Below, piece by piece: positions 9,206 to 17,928 of a DNA stretch of 64,000 nucleotides. Both the position numbers and the translations under genes were made by a program. The notes beneath the pieces are model-generated. The model did not search any database. It saw only the letters and a list, made by a program, of their open reading frames with translations, and had not been told where the DNA came from. Within the stretch, counting starts at the first letter, position 1. Each line of letters starts with the position of its first letter. Source of the stretch: Achromobacter pulmonis (GTDB lineage: Bacteria; Pseudomonadota; Gammaproteobacteria; Burkholderiales; Burkholderiaceae_B); contig NZ_POQS01000005.1 of the NCBI RefSeq assembly GCF_002885955.2, positions 134,555 through 198,554 on the forward strand. The letters run 5' to 3'.

Positions 9206-10387
9206 ATGACCGACCTCTTATTGAAAAACGTCCGGGCCGGTCGCGATCCGGTGGATGTGCTGGTGCGCGGCGGGCGCATCCGGAAAATCGGCCCGGCGCT
9301 GGAAGCCGAGCCCGGCATGGCCTTGGAAGACGGCGGCGGCGCCTTGCTGCTGCCCGGCCTGATCGAAGGCCATACCCATCTGGACAAGACTACCTGGGGC
9401 TCGCCCTGGTACGTGAACCAGGTGGGGCCTGCGCTGACCGACCGCATCCACAACGAACGGCAATGGCGCGCCAGCACCGGCCATGACGCCGCCAGCCATG
9501 CGCGCGCGCTGGCGCTGGCGTTCCTGCGCGAAGGCGCGACCCGCATCCGCACCCACGTCGACGTCGATACCGATGCCGGGCTGCGCCACCTGGACGGCGT
9601 GCATGCCACGCGCCAGGAACTGGCCGACCGCGTCGAGATCCAGACCGTGGCCTTTCCCCAGTCGGGCCTGCTGGTGCGGCCCGGCACCGCCGAGCTGCTG
9701 GACCGGGCGCTGGCGAACGGGGCCGACGTGCTGGGCGGACTGGACCCTTCGGCCATCGACCGCGATCCCGCGCGTTCGCTGGACGTGCTGTTCGGCCTGG
9801 CCGACAAGCATGGCAAGCCCGTGGACATCCATCTGCACGAACCGGGCGAACTGGGCGCGTTCACGCTGGAACTTATCCTGGACCGCACCCAGGCGCTGGG
9901 CATGAACGGCAAGGTCGTCATCAGCCACGCATTCTGCCTGGGCGGCGTGGACGCGAAGCGCCTCGAGGGCCTGCTGGGCCGGCTCGCCGCGCTGGACGTG
10001 GCGCTGCTGACCACCGCGCCGCCTTCGCGTCCGGTGCCTTCGCTGCGCGCCTGCCGCGAGGCCGGCGTGACGCTTTTCGGCGGCAATGACGGCATCCGCG
10101 ACACCTGGACCCCTTACGGCAGTCCCGACATGCTGGCGCGCGCCATGCTGATCGGGCTGCGCAATGACCTGCGCCGCGACGACGAGGTCGAATGGGCCTT
10201 CGATTGCGTGACCGCCGCCGCGGCCCGCGCCTGCGGCTTCGCCGATTACGGCCTGGCGCCGGGCGCGCGCGCCGACCTGGTGCTGGTCGACGCCAGCTGC
10301 GTGGCCGAAGCCGTGGCGCAGCGCGCGCCGCGCCGGCTGGTGGTGTCGCGCGGCGCAGTCGTGGCGCGCGACGGCCGCGGCGCCTAG
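9206..10387 (+). CDS. Amidohydrolase, cytosine-deaminase-like
   Basis: This is a metal-dependent hydrolase or deaminase of the amidohydrolase superfamily, cytosolic, 393 residues. Metal ligands visible in order: HTH at residues 56-58 (GHTHLDKTTW), a HLHE block in the middle (DIHLHEPGELG), SHAFCLG, and the catalytic Asp in NDGIRDTW. This set matches cytosine/isoguanine deaminase and N-isopropylammelide-type enzymes, not dihydroorotases. Substrate not assigned. Its stop overlaps the stop of the minus-strand LysR gene by 4 nt. Confidence 0.8.
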   Translation: MTDLLLKNVRAGRDPVDVLVRGGRIRKIGPALEAEPGMALEDGGGALLLPGLIEGHTHLDKTTWGSPWYVNQVGPALTDRIHNERQWRASTGHDAASHARALALAFLREGATRIRTHVDVDTDAGLRHLDGVHATRQELADRVEIQTVAFPQSGLLVRPGTAELLDRALANGADVLGGLDPSAIDRDPARSLDVLFGLADKHGKPVDIHLHEPGELGAFTLELILDRTQALGMNGKVVISHAFCLGGVDAKRLEGLLGRLAALDVALLTTAPPSRPVPSLRACREAGVTLFGGNDGIRDTWTPYGSPDMLARAMLIGLRNDLRRDDEVEWAFDCVTAAAARACGFADYGLAPGARADLVLVDASCVAEAVAQRAPRRLVVSRGAVVARDGRGA

Positions 10388-11268
10388 TCCCGGGCCAGCC
10401 CGAGCTGCGTCTCGGTCAGTTCCACGAAGGCCTGCATCAAGGCCGAACGCACGCCCGCGCGCGGCCAGATCGCGCCCACGGTGCGCACCGGGCAGGGCGC
10501 CGGCAGCGGCCAGCGCCTGACGTCGGCGGCCGGCGCGCCCGTGCTGGCCCAGTCCGGCAGCAGCGCGACGCCCAGCCCTTCCGACACCAGCCTCGCGATG
10601 GAATCGATGCCATCGAGCTCGAAGCGCACGTGCGGGCGCAGATTGCGCGCGCGCAGATAATCCTCGGCCATCTTGCCGCCCACCACGCTGCGGTCGTAGC
10701 GGATGTACGGCTCGCGCGCGAGCACGGCCAGCGGGTCGCGCACTTTCATGCCGGCCGGGGTCACCAGCACCAGCGGCTCGCGCCGCAGGTCGCGCCACGC
10801 GCAGGTCTTGGGAATGGAAAACAGGGGGTGCACCAGCAGCGCGCCGTCCAGTTCGCCGGACAGCACCTTGCTGTAGAGCAGGGTGGTGGGGGCGGGTTCT
10901 ATGTAGATCTCGATCTGCGGATGCCGCGCCACCCAGGTCCGCAGCACCGGCGGCATGATGCCGGTCAGCGCCGTGGGCGTGGCCCCCAGCCTGAGCGGGC
11001 CGGCGGGCAGTTCGGTGTCCGAGGCCGCCGAGCGCAGGTCGCGCACGTCGCGCAGGATGGCGCGGGCGCGTTCGAGGATGCGCACGCCGGCCGGCGTGGG
11101 CTTGACGGTGCGGCCCGAGCGCGCGATGAGCGCGCTGCCCATGTCGGCTTCGAGCGCCCGCAGCCGCTGCTGCACGGTGGCCGGCGTCAGGCCCTGGTGG
11201 CGCGCGGCCTGGGCGATGGAACCGAGTTCCACGACGTGCACGTAGGTTTGCAGAAAACGCGAGTCCAT
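10384..11268 (-). CDS. LysR-family transcriptional regulator
   Basis: This DNA-binding regulator has an N-terminal winged HTH (residues about 4-63; SIAQAARHQGLTPATVQQRLRALE) and a C-terminal periplasmic-binding-like effector domain. It is 294 residues. The start at 11268 is preferred over 11346 because the HTH begins three residues later. It is divergent from the enolase-superfamily gene at 11418, so that gene and the Bug receptor are its probable targets, with the 149-nt gap holding the operator. No ligand can be inferred. Confidence 0.88.
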   Translation of the reverse strand: MDSRFLQTYVHVVELGSIAQAARHQGLTPATVQQRLRALEADMGSALIARSGRTVKPTPAGVRILERARAILRDVRDLRSAASDTELPAGPLRLGATPTALTGIMPPVLRTWVARHPQIEIYIEPAPTTLLYSKVLSGELDGALLVHPLFSIPKTCAWRDLRREPLVLVTPAGMKVRDPLAVLAREPYIRYDRSVVGGKMAEDYLRARNLRPHVRFELDGIDSIARLVSEGLGVALLPDWASTGAPAADVRRWPLPAPCPVRTVGAIWPRAGVRSALMQAFVELTETQLGLARD

Positions 11269-11417
11269 GGCGGCGGTAGCCCTGCGGAAGATGGTTTTTC
11301 CATATTCTAAAGATGGGTGACGATAATTGTTGTTTTCTTTGGCCACGGCAAGAATACGTGCAGGGCGTCGCGCTGGCGGCGCCAGCCGAACCTCTCAGCC
11401 CCCCAAAGGAGCCTGTT

Positions 11418-12545
11418 GTGCCCATCATCGAATCCATAGACGTCTGCGCCGCCGCGGTGCCCCTGGACAAAGTCACCTCGTTTTCCAACCGCACCGTGTC
11501 GTTGCGGCACTATGGCCTGGTGAAGGTCCGCTCTTCCGACGGCGTCGAAGGCATAGGCTTCTGCTACGTGGGCAGCGCCGGCGGCGCCATTTTCGAGGCG
11601 GCGGTGCGGAGCCTGCTCGCGCCGGTGCTGCTGGGCAAGGATTCCCATGCCGTCGAGGGGCTGTGGCAGGCCATGTACCAGGAGGCGCTGCTGCAGGGGC
11701 GCCAGGGCACGGTGATGCGCGCGCTCAGCGCGCTGGACATCGCGCTGTGGGACCTCAACGCCAAGGCCGCCGGCCTGCCGCTGCACCGCTACCTGGGCGC
11801 GGTCGAGCTGGAGTCGGTGCCGGCGTACGCCAGCGGCGGCTACTACCTCGACGGCAAGACGCCGCAGCACCTGGGCGAGGAAATGGCCAGCTACGTGGAC
11901 AAGGGATTCCGCGCGGTCAAGATGAAGACCGGCCGCCTGTCGCCGGCCGAGGAAGAGGCGCGCCTGAAGGCCGCGCGCGAAGCCGTGGGGCCGGACGTCG
12001 AACTGATGATGGACTGCAACAACGCCTGGCAGGACGTGACCCAGGCCATGCAGTACATCCGCCGCTTCGAGCAATACGATCCCTACTTCATCGAGGAGCC
12101 GTTCGGCCCCGATGACATCGATAGCCACGCCAAGCTGGCGCGGCTGACGCGCCTGCCCATCGCCACCGCCGAAATCGGCTACGGCCGCTGGTATCACAAG
12201 GAGCTGCTGGACAAGGGCGCGGCGGGCATCCTCCAGACCGACGCCGCCGTGTGCGGCGGCATCACCGAATGGAAACGCATCGCCGCCACCGCCGCCAGCT
12301 ACGGCGTGGTGGTCTGCCCGCACTGGTTCCACGACGTGCACGCGCCGCTGGTGGCTGCCACGCCGAACGCGCGCTACGTCGAATTCTTCTGGGACGACCA
12401 GGTGCTGAACTTCCGCAAGCTGGTCGACCGCCAATTGAGCCACAAGAACGGCCGCGTGATCCTGCACCAGGAACCCGGCCTGGGCTTCGGCTTCGATGAG
12501 CGCATGGTGGAGCGCTACGGCAAGTGGACCCGCGTCGGCCGCTGA
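11418..12545 (+). CDS. Enolase-superfamily enzyme (mandelate racemase / muconate lactonizing type)
   Basis: It probably abstracts a proton alpha to a carboxylate in sugar-acid or hydroxyacid metabolism. The mandelate-racemase-like active-site set is visible: KxK at K168/K170 (AVKMKTG), metal ligands D199 (MMDCNN), E226 (FIEEPFG) and E252 (TAEIGYG), and a C-terminal HWFHDVHAP with the general-base His. GTG at 11418 is chosen, with AAGGAG 8 nt upstream; the open frame extends to 11313 without a ribosome site. It is 375 residues. It is divergent from a LysR gene and followed 81 nt later by a Bug receptor, suggesting uptake and conversion of one carboxylic acid. Confidence 0.85.
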   Translation: MPIIESIDVCAAAVPLDKVTSFSNRTVSLRHYGLVKVRSSDGVEGIGFCYVGSAGGAIFEAAVRSLLAPVLLGKDSHAVEGLWQAMYQEALLQGRQGTVMRALSALDIALWDLNAKAAGLPLHRYLGAVELESVPAYASGGYYLDGKTPQHLGEEMASYVDKGFRAVKMKTGRLSPAEEEARLKAAREAVGPDVELMMDCNNAWQDVTQAMQYIRRFEQYDPYFIEEPFGPDDIDSHAKLARLTRLPIATAEIGYGRWYHKELLDKGAAGILQTDAAVCGGITEWKRIAATAASYGVVVCPHWFHDVHAPLVAATPNARYVEFFWDDQVLNFRKLVDRQLSHKNGRVILHQEPGLGFGFDERMVERYGKWTRVGR

Positions 12546-12626
12546 GCGCCGCGGGCGGCGTCGCGACCCGCGGCGCGGCATGACTATCAGTCGCCGGCGG
12601 CAAGACCGGCGCGCGAGGAGACAGCA

Positions 12627-13607
12627 ATGCAACGTAGGCAATTCATGAGCGGCGCCGCGGCGCTGGGCGCGGCGCTGATGCTGCCGGCGATGGCGCGAGC
12701 GCAGGACATGCCGTCGGGGCCGGTGAAAATCGTGGTGGGGTTTCCCGCCGGCGGCGGCACCGACGTGCTGGCGCGCCTGCTGGGCCAGAAGCTGGGCGTG
12801 CTGTGGAACCTGCCCGTCATCGTCGAAAACCGCGCGGGCGCGGCCGGCGTCATCGCCGCCGAGCAGGTGGCCCGCCAGCCCAATGACGGCAATACGCTGA
12901 TGATGGCGCACGTCAACAGCCACGGCATCGCGCCCGGGCTGCAGCCCAAGCTGGCCTATTCGGTCGAGCGCGATTTCTCGCCCATCGCGCTGGTGGGCAA
13001 GACGCCCACCATCCTGATCGGCGGCGCCTCGCAGCCGGCCAGGACGCTGCCCGAACTGGTCGCGCTGTGCCGCGCCCAGCCGGGCAAGATCGTGTTCGGT
13101 TCGGCCGGCAGCGGCTCGGCCCAGCACCTGGCGCTAGAGATCTTCAAGGCGCGCGCCGGCATCGACGTGCTGCACGTGCCCTACAAGGGCTCCGCGCCGC
13201 TGATGAACGACCTGATGGGCGGCCACGTGCAGTACTGCTTCGAAGGCATGACCACCGCGACGCCGCTGCTGCAGTCCGGCAAGGTGATCGGCCTGGCGCA
13301 GACGCTGCAGCGCCGCTCCAAGAGCCATCCGGACGTGCCCACCGTGGCCGAGCAGGGCTATCCCGGATTCGAGGCCAGCATCTGGTTCGGCATGGTGGGT
13401 CCGGGCAATATGCCGGGCCCCATGGTCCAGCGCATGAACCAGGACATCGATCGCGTGCTGGCCATGCCCGACGTGCAGGAAAAGCTGGCGCAGATCGGCG
13501 CGGAAGAAGGCGGCGGCAGCGCGCAGCGCTTCGCCGATTTCATGCGGCAGGAACAGCAGAAATACGCCAGGACCATCAAGGACGCCAAGCTCGTCGCCGA
13601 GGGCTGA
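12627..13607 (+). CDS. Bug-family periplasmic receptor (tripartite tricarboxylate transporter type)
   Basis: This is a periplasmic carboxylate receptor of 326 residues. The signal MQRRQFMSGAAALGAALML carries an RRQFM twin-arginine-like motif and ends near ARAQ. The mature part has the Bug fingerprint: KIVVGFPAGGGTDVLAR, a VENRAGAAG turn, DGNTL, HVPYKGSAP and a C-terminal KLAQIGAEEGG. No TctA/TctB membrane partner is encoded nearby. It follows the enolase-superfamily gene on the same strand. Confidence 0.9.
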   Translation: MQRRQFMSGAAALGAALMLPAMARAQDMPSGPVKIVVGFPAGGGTDVLARLLGQKLGVLWNLPVIVENRAGAAGVIAAEQVARQPNDGNTLMMAHVNSHGIAPGLQPKLAYSVERDFSPIALVGKTPTILIGGASQPARTLPELVALCRAQPGKIVFGSAGSGSAQHLALEIFKARAGIDVLHVPYKGSAPLMNDLMGGHVQYCFEGMTTATPLLQSGKVIGLAQTLQRRSKSHPDVPTVAEQGYPGFEASIWFGMVGPGNMPGPMVQRMNQDIDRVLAMPDVQEKLAQIGAEEGGGSAQRFADFMRQEQQKYARTIKDAKLVAEG

Positions 13608-13630
13608 GCGGCCGCGGGCGGGCCGCTCAG
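13603..13630. terminator. Inverted repeat spanning two convergent stop codons
   Basis: CTGAGCGGC (13603-13611) pairs with GCCGCTCAG (13622-13630). Each arm contains the TGA stop of one of the convergent genes. It has no T tract, so it may be a structural 3' end rather than a classical terminator. Confidence 0.5.
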
Positions 13631-14475
13631 CCCCCGGCGGGGGCCGCCCAGCCGGCCGAGGCCGAGATCGAGCGCGCCTTCTCGCCGAGCAGGCGCGCGG
13701 TCTCGGACTGTAGATCGTCGTCGATGGAACCGACCGGCCCCATCAGCGTGATGGCGGCCTTCATTTCGCCCAGCATGTCGAAAATGGGCGCCGACAGCGA
13801 CGTGAAATGCGGCAGCAGCGCGTCGCGGCAGCGGCTCAGGCCGTGCTTGAGCACCTCGTCGCGGATGGCCTGCACGTCCTGCAGCGTGTACGAGCTGCCC
13901 GCCGCGCCGCCGGCGCCCTCGGGCACCGACGAGGCCATTTCCTGCTCCAGCAGCTCGCGCGTGCTGGCTTGAGGCAGATGCGCCAGGAAGTTGCGGCCCA
14001 GCGCCGACGACAGCAGCGGCAACACGCTGCCCACGCGCAATTCCAGCAGCGGCCGGCTGCGGCTGCCCTCGACCCGGTAGACGATGGTCGGACCCTTGTT
14101 GCCCCAGACTCCCAGGAACACCGTCTGGCCGGTGATCGCGGCCACCTCGGCCATGACCGGCCGGGCCGTGGTGAAGACGTCGAACTGCTCCAGCGCCGCC
14201 AGTCCCAGCCGCAAGGCATAAGGGCCCAGGCCGTAATGGCCGGTGTCCGCATGCTGCTGCACCACGCCCACCTTCTGGAAACTCACCAGGTAGTAATGGA
14301 CGTTGGGCACCGTCAGTTCACAGGCCTGCGCGATTTCCTTCAACGGGATCGGGCGGCCGGCCTTGCGGATCAGGTCCAGGATGCGGAACCCCACTTCGAT
14401 CGACTGGATGCCTCTGCGCGCGGCGGCTGGCGCTTTTTCTGCGTTTTCATCGACCTTGCCGGCGGGCCTAGCCAT
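13627..14475 (-). CDS. IclR-family transcriptional regulator
   Basis: IclR regulators bind DNA through an N-terminal winged HTH and sense small acids through a C-terminal GAF-like domain. Here the HTH is in residues about 22-85 (IQSIEVGFRILDLIRKAGRPI, then SVPN-like TVPNVHYYLVSF) and the effector domain follows (GYGLGP-like HYGLGPYALRLG). The protein is 282 residues. ATG at 14475 has GGAGG upstream. It is divergent from the MFS-nitrilase-flavin-reductase operon starting at 14633, which is its likely target. Confidence 0.9.
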   Translation of the reverse strand: MARPAGKVDENAEKAPAAARRGIQSIEVGFRILDLIRKAGRPIPLKEIAQACELTVPNVHYYLVSFQKVGVVQQHADTGHYGLGPYALRLGLAALEQFDVFTTARPVMAEVAAITGQTVFLGVWGNKGPTIVYRVEGSRSRPLLELRVGSVLPLLSSALGRNFLAHLPQASTRELLEQEMASSVPEGAGGAAGSSYTLQDVQAIRDEVLKHGLSRCRDALLPHFTSLSAPIFDMLGEMKAAITLMGPVGSIDDDLQSETARLLGEKARSISASAGWAAPAGG

Positions 14476-14632
14476 GACTGCCTCCTCTGTTTCTGGCGGG
14501 AGTGTAGCAGCGGCGCCGGGGGCCTTCCGGGGCCGCGTGCCGGGTTTTCCCCAGCTTTTTCAGCCCCGGCTTTAGATTTGATAATAGTTAATGACTACAG
14601 CAGTATCAATCTAAGTGATCGGGAAAGCAGGC

Positions 14633-16285
14633 ATGGACGCGAATATTGCAATGCAGCATCCGGGTGGCGCGCAGACGCTCAGCCGCAAAGAGGAACGCCA
14701 GGTCGTGGTGGCATCGACCCTCGGCACCTTGTTCGAGTGGTACGACTTTTTCATCTATGGAACCCTGGCCGTCTTCATGAGCCAGGTGCTGTTTCCGCAG
14801 GACAATCCGACCGTGGCGCTGCTGGCGGCGCTGGGCGCGCTGGCGGTGGGCTTCATCATCCGGCCGCTGGGCGCAGTGCTGTTTGGCTATCTCGGCGACA
14901 GGCTCGGGCGCAAGTACACCTTCCTGATCACGGTGGTGATGATGGGCGGGGCGACCGTGCTGATCGGCTGCCTGCCCACCTATGAATCGGCGGGCCACCT
15001 GTCGTGGATACTGCTGCTGACCCTGCGCGTGGTGCAGGGCCTGGCCGTGGGCGGCGAATACGGCGGCGCGGTGATCTATGTGGCCGAGCATTGCGAGCCG
15101 CGGCGCCGCGGCCTGTTGACCGGCTGGATCCAGATCACCTCGTCGGCCGGGCTGATCCTGTCGCTGGTCGTGATCCTGTGCACCCAGGCCGCGATGAGCG
15201 CCGAGGACTTCCGCCAATGGGGCTGGCGCCTGCCGTTCATCCTGTCGATCGTGATGCTGGCGATTTCCATCTATGTGCGCGCCAGGCTGCACGAGTCGCC
15301 CGTGTTCACGCGCATGAAGCAGCAGAACCGCCTGTCGAAGAATCCGGTCAAGGAGACCTTCGGCCAATGGTCCAGCCTGCGCCTGGTGCTGCTGGCGCTG
15401 GTCGGCGTCACCGCCGGCCAGGGCGCGACCTATTTCACCGGCCAGTTCTACGTCATGATCTTCCTGCAGCAGGCGGTGCAGCTGGACCAGACCAGCGTGT
15501 ACACGCTGATTCTGATCGGCTTCATCATCGGCGCGCCGACCTTCGTGCTGTTCGGCTGGCTGTCCGACCGCATCGGCCGCAAGTGGATCATGATGGCCGG
15601 CCTGTTCATCGCCGCCATCGGCTACCACGCCATGTTCGACGTGCTGCTCAAGGCCGGCAATCCCGCCCTGGCGCAGGCCATGCAGACCACGCCGGTGCGC
15701 GTGCATGCCGATGTCGGCGGCGGCGCCTGCGACTTCGGATTGCAGGCGGCGATGGTGGGCAGCCATGCCGACCACAAGAAAGTCTGCGTGCAGGCCAAGA
15801 AATTCCTGGTCGCCAAGGGCATCAACTTCGAGTACGCCGAGCCGCTGCCGGGCCAGGAGATCGCCATGAGCGTGGGCGGCCAGACCGTCAACGGCTTCGA
15901 CCGGGCGGGCTACGCCGCCGCGCTGGCCGCCGCCGGCTACCCCGAGCGCGCCGATCCGGCGCGAGTCGACAACACCGTCATCGTGCTGATCCTGGTGCTG
16001 ATGACCGCCGTGGTCGCCATGGTCTATGGCCCGGTCGCGGCCTACCTGGTGGAGCTGTTTCCGGCCCGCATCCGCTATACGGCGCTATCCTTCCCGTACC
16101 ACATCGGCGCCGGCATCTTCGGCGGCATCGTGCCCTTTACCGCGACCTACCTGGCCCAGGCCAGCGGCAATATCTTCGGCGGCCTGATGTACCCGGTCGC
16201 CGTGACGGCGGTGGTCGGCGTCATCGGCAGCCTGTTGCTGCCCAACACCCGCGCCACGGCCATCGACGAAGACCCGGCGCACTGA
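14633..16285 (+). CDS. MFS transporter, metabolite:H+ symporter (ProP/ShiA-like) with a large periplasmic insertion
   Basis: This is an inner-membrane proton symporter for an organic acid or nitrile-derived metabolite. It has the N-terminal entry TLFEWYDFFIYG, the loop-2 motif GYLGDRLGRK and its repeat LSDRIGRK, and 12 predicted helices. The oddity is an insertion of about 100 hydrophilic residues (about 343-445) between helices 8 and 9, taking the length to 550. ATG at 14633 is chosen; GTG at 14615 lacks a ribosome site. It is followed by nitrilase after 14 nt, in an operon with it and the flavin-reductase-like gene. Confidence 0.85.
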   Translation: MDANIAMQHPGGAQTLSRKEERQVVVASTLGTLFEWYDFFIYGTLAVFMSQVLFPQDNPTVALLAALGALAVGFIIRPLGAVLFGYLGDRLGRKYTFLITVVMMGGATVLIGCLPTYESAGHLSWILLLTLRVVQGLAVGGEYGGAVIYVAEHCEPRRRGLLTGWIQITSSAGLILSLVVILCTQAAMSAEDFRQWGWRLPFILSIVMLAISIYVRARLHESPVFTRMKQQNRLSKNPVKETFGQWSSLRLVLLALVGVTAGQGATYFTGQFYVMIFLQQAVQLDQTSVYTLILIGFIIGAPTFVLFGWLSDRIGRKWIMMAGLFIAAIGYHAMFDVLLKAGNPALAQAMQTTPVRVHADVGGGACDFGLQAAMVGSHADHKKVCVQAKKFLVAKGINFEYAEPLPGQEIAMSVGGQTVNGFDRAGYAAALAAAGYPERADPARVDNTVIVLILVLMTAVVAMVYGPVAAYLVELFPARIRYTALSFPYHIGAGIFGGIVPFTATYLAQASGNIFGGLMYPVAVTAVVGVIGSLLLPNTRATAIDEDPAH

Positions 16286-16299
16286 GAGAGAGGAGAGAC

Positions 16300-17256
16300 A
16301 TGTCCGTGCAACCCAGATTCAAGGCCGCCGTCATCCAGGCGGCGTCCATCCCTACCGACAGCCTCGCCTGCGCCCGCAAGGCGGCGGCGCTGATCCGCCA
16401 GGCGGCCGAGCAGGGCGCGCGGGTGCAGGTGTTCCCCGAAGCGTTCCTGGGCGGCTATCCCAAGGGCAATTCCTTCGGCGCGCCGATAGGCATGCGCAAG
16501 CCCGAAGGCCGCGACGCCTACGCCAGCTACCACCGCCAGGCCGTGCGCCTGGACGGCGAGGAAGTCGCGCTGATCGCGCAGGCCGCGGCCGATACCGACA
16601 GCTTCGTGGTCATGGGCTGCATCGAAGCCGACGGCGGCACGCTGTACTGCACCGTGCTGTACTTCAACGGCCAGCAGGGCCTGGCGGGCAAGCACCGCAA
16701 ACTCATGCCCACGGCCGGCGAGCGCCTGGTGTGGGGGTTCGGCGACGGCTCGACCCTGCCGGTGTTCGACACGCCCTACGGCAAGATCGGCGCGGTCATC
16801 TGCTGGGAAAACTACATGCCCATGCTGCGCATGTACATGTACGGCCAGGGCGTGGCGCTGTATTGCGCGCCCACCGCCGACGACCGCGACTCCTGGATTC
16901 CCAGCATGCGCCACATCGCGCTGGAAGGGCGCTGCTACGTGCTGACCTCGTGCCAGCACCTGCGCCGCGACGCCTATCCCGACGACTTCGAATGCGCGCT
17001 GGGCGACAAGCCGGACACGGTGCTGATGCGCGGCGGCAGCGCCATCATCGACCCGCTGGGCGAAGTGCTGGCCGGGCCGGACTACTCGGGCGAGACGATT
17101 CTGTACGCGGACATCGACCCCAACCAGATCCTGCGCGGCAAGTTCGATTTCGACGTCGCCGGCCACTACGCGCGGCCCGACGTCTTCCAGCTGCAGGTCG
17201 ACACCCGCGCCAAGCGTCCGGTGTCGGCGCTGGACGACGGCCGGCAGGAGGCCTGA
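16300..17256 (+). CDS. Nitrilase (EC 3.5.5.1-type)
   Basis: Nitrilases hydrolyse organic nitriles to carboxylates and ammonia. The catalytic triad is visible: E47 (FPEAFLGGYPKG), K134 (KHRKLMPT) and C168 (AVICWENYMP). The CWEN and FLGGYPKG blocks are those of true nitrilases rather than amidases. The protein is 318 residues. AGGAG lies 7 nt before ATG 16300. It shares an operon with the upstream MFS transporter (14-nt gap) and the downstream flavin-reductase-like gene (3-nt gap), consistent with import and hydrolysis of a nitrile, although the transporter's ligand is unknown. Confidence 0.92.
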   Translation: MSVQPRFKAAVIQAASIPTDSLACARKAAALIRQAAEQGARVQVFPEAFLGGYPKGNSFGAPIGMRKPEGRDAYASYHRQAVRLDGEEVALIAQAAADTDSFVVMGCIEADGGTLYCTVLYFNGQQGLAGKHRKLMPTAGERLVWGFGDGSTLPVFDTPYGKIGAVICWENYMPMLRMYMYGQGVALYCAPTADDRDSWIPSMRHIALEGRCYVLTSCQHLRRDAYPDDFECALGDKPDTVLMRGGSAIIDPLGEVLAGPDYSGETILYADIDPNQILRGKFDFDVAGHYARPDVFQLQVDTRAKRPVSALDDGRQEA

Positions 17257-17259
17257 CCC

Positions 17260-17877
17260 ATGCATTTCGATTTCAGCGCCTTGCCGGCGCAGACGGTCTA
17301 CAACGTGCTGACCTCGACCGTCACCCCGCGTCCGATCGCGTGGCTCACCACCATCTCCGGCAAGGGCGTGGTGAACGCGGCGCCCTTCAGCTTTTTCAAC
17401 GTCATGGGGCACCAGCCGCCCACGGTGGCCATCGGGCTGATGCGCCATGCCAACGGCGAGTTCAAGGACTCCGGCGCCAACATCATCGAGAACTGCGAGT
17501 TCGTCGTGAACCTGGTGCCCGAGTCCCTGGTCCGGCAGATGAACCAGACCTGCGCCGACTATCCGCCCGAGGTGGACGAACTGGCGGCGGCCGGCCTGAC
17601 CGCCAGGCCGGCCATCCACGTGCGTCCGCCCCTGATCGAGGGCAGCCCGGTGTCGTTGGAATGCGTCAGCCAGGCCACGGTCGTGACCGGCCCGCGCCAG
17701 ATCGTGGTGATCGGCCGCGTGCTGGGGGCGCACGTCGACGACGCGTACGTGCGCGACGCCGCCCGCGGCCACGTGGATACGCCGGCCCTGGGGCTGATCG
17801 CGCGCATGCACGGGGGCGGCTGGTATGCTCGCTCCTCGGACCTGTTCCAACTGGCCCGGCCCACGGCGCCGGTCTGA
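17260..17877 (+). CDS. Flavin reductase-like FMN-binding protein
   Basis: This is a 205-residue member of the flavin-reductase-like FMN-binding split-barrel group (PNPOx-like). The N-terminal TPRPIAWLTT and VNAAPFSFFN are the usual FMN-contacting strand and loop. It reduces flavin for a monooxygenase or binds FMN itself. ATG at 17260 follows AGGAGG, placed inside the end of the nitrilase gene. As third gene of the MFS-nitrilase operon it may supply reduced flavin for nitrile or acid oxidation; no monooxygenase gene is adjacent, so the partner is unknown. Confidence 0.85.
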   Translation: MHFDFSALPAQTVYNVLTSTVTPRPIAWLTTISGKGVVNAAPFSFFNVMGHQPPTVAIGLMRHANGEFKDSGANIIENCEFVVNLVPESLVRQMNQTCADYPPEVDELAAAGLTARPAIHVRPPLIEGSPVSLECVSQATVVTGPRQIVVIGRVLGAHVDDAYVRDAARGHVDTPALGLIARMHGGGWYARSSDLFQLARPTAPV

Positions 17878-17928
17878 GGAAACGCGGGTCTTCAACCCAG
17901 GATTTCGGCGCAAGGAGGCCCGGCCCCG

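Noticed and set aside
15004-17256. 750-residue frame beginning inside the MFS gene
   Set aside because: The first 430 residues overlap the MFS gene in another frame; the true gene is the nitrilase starting at 16300.
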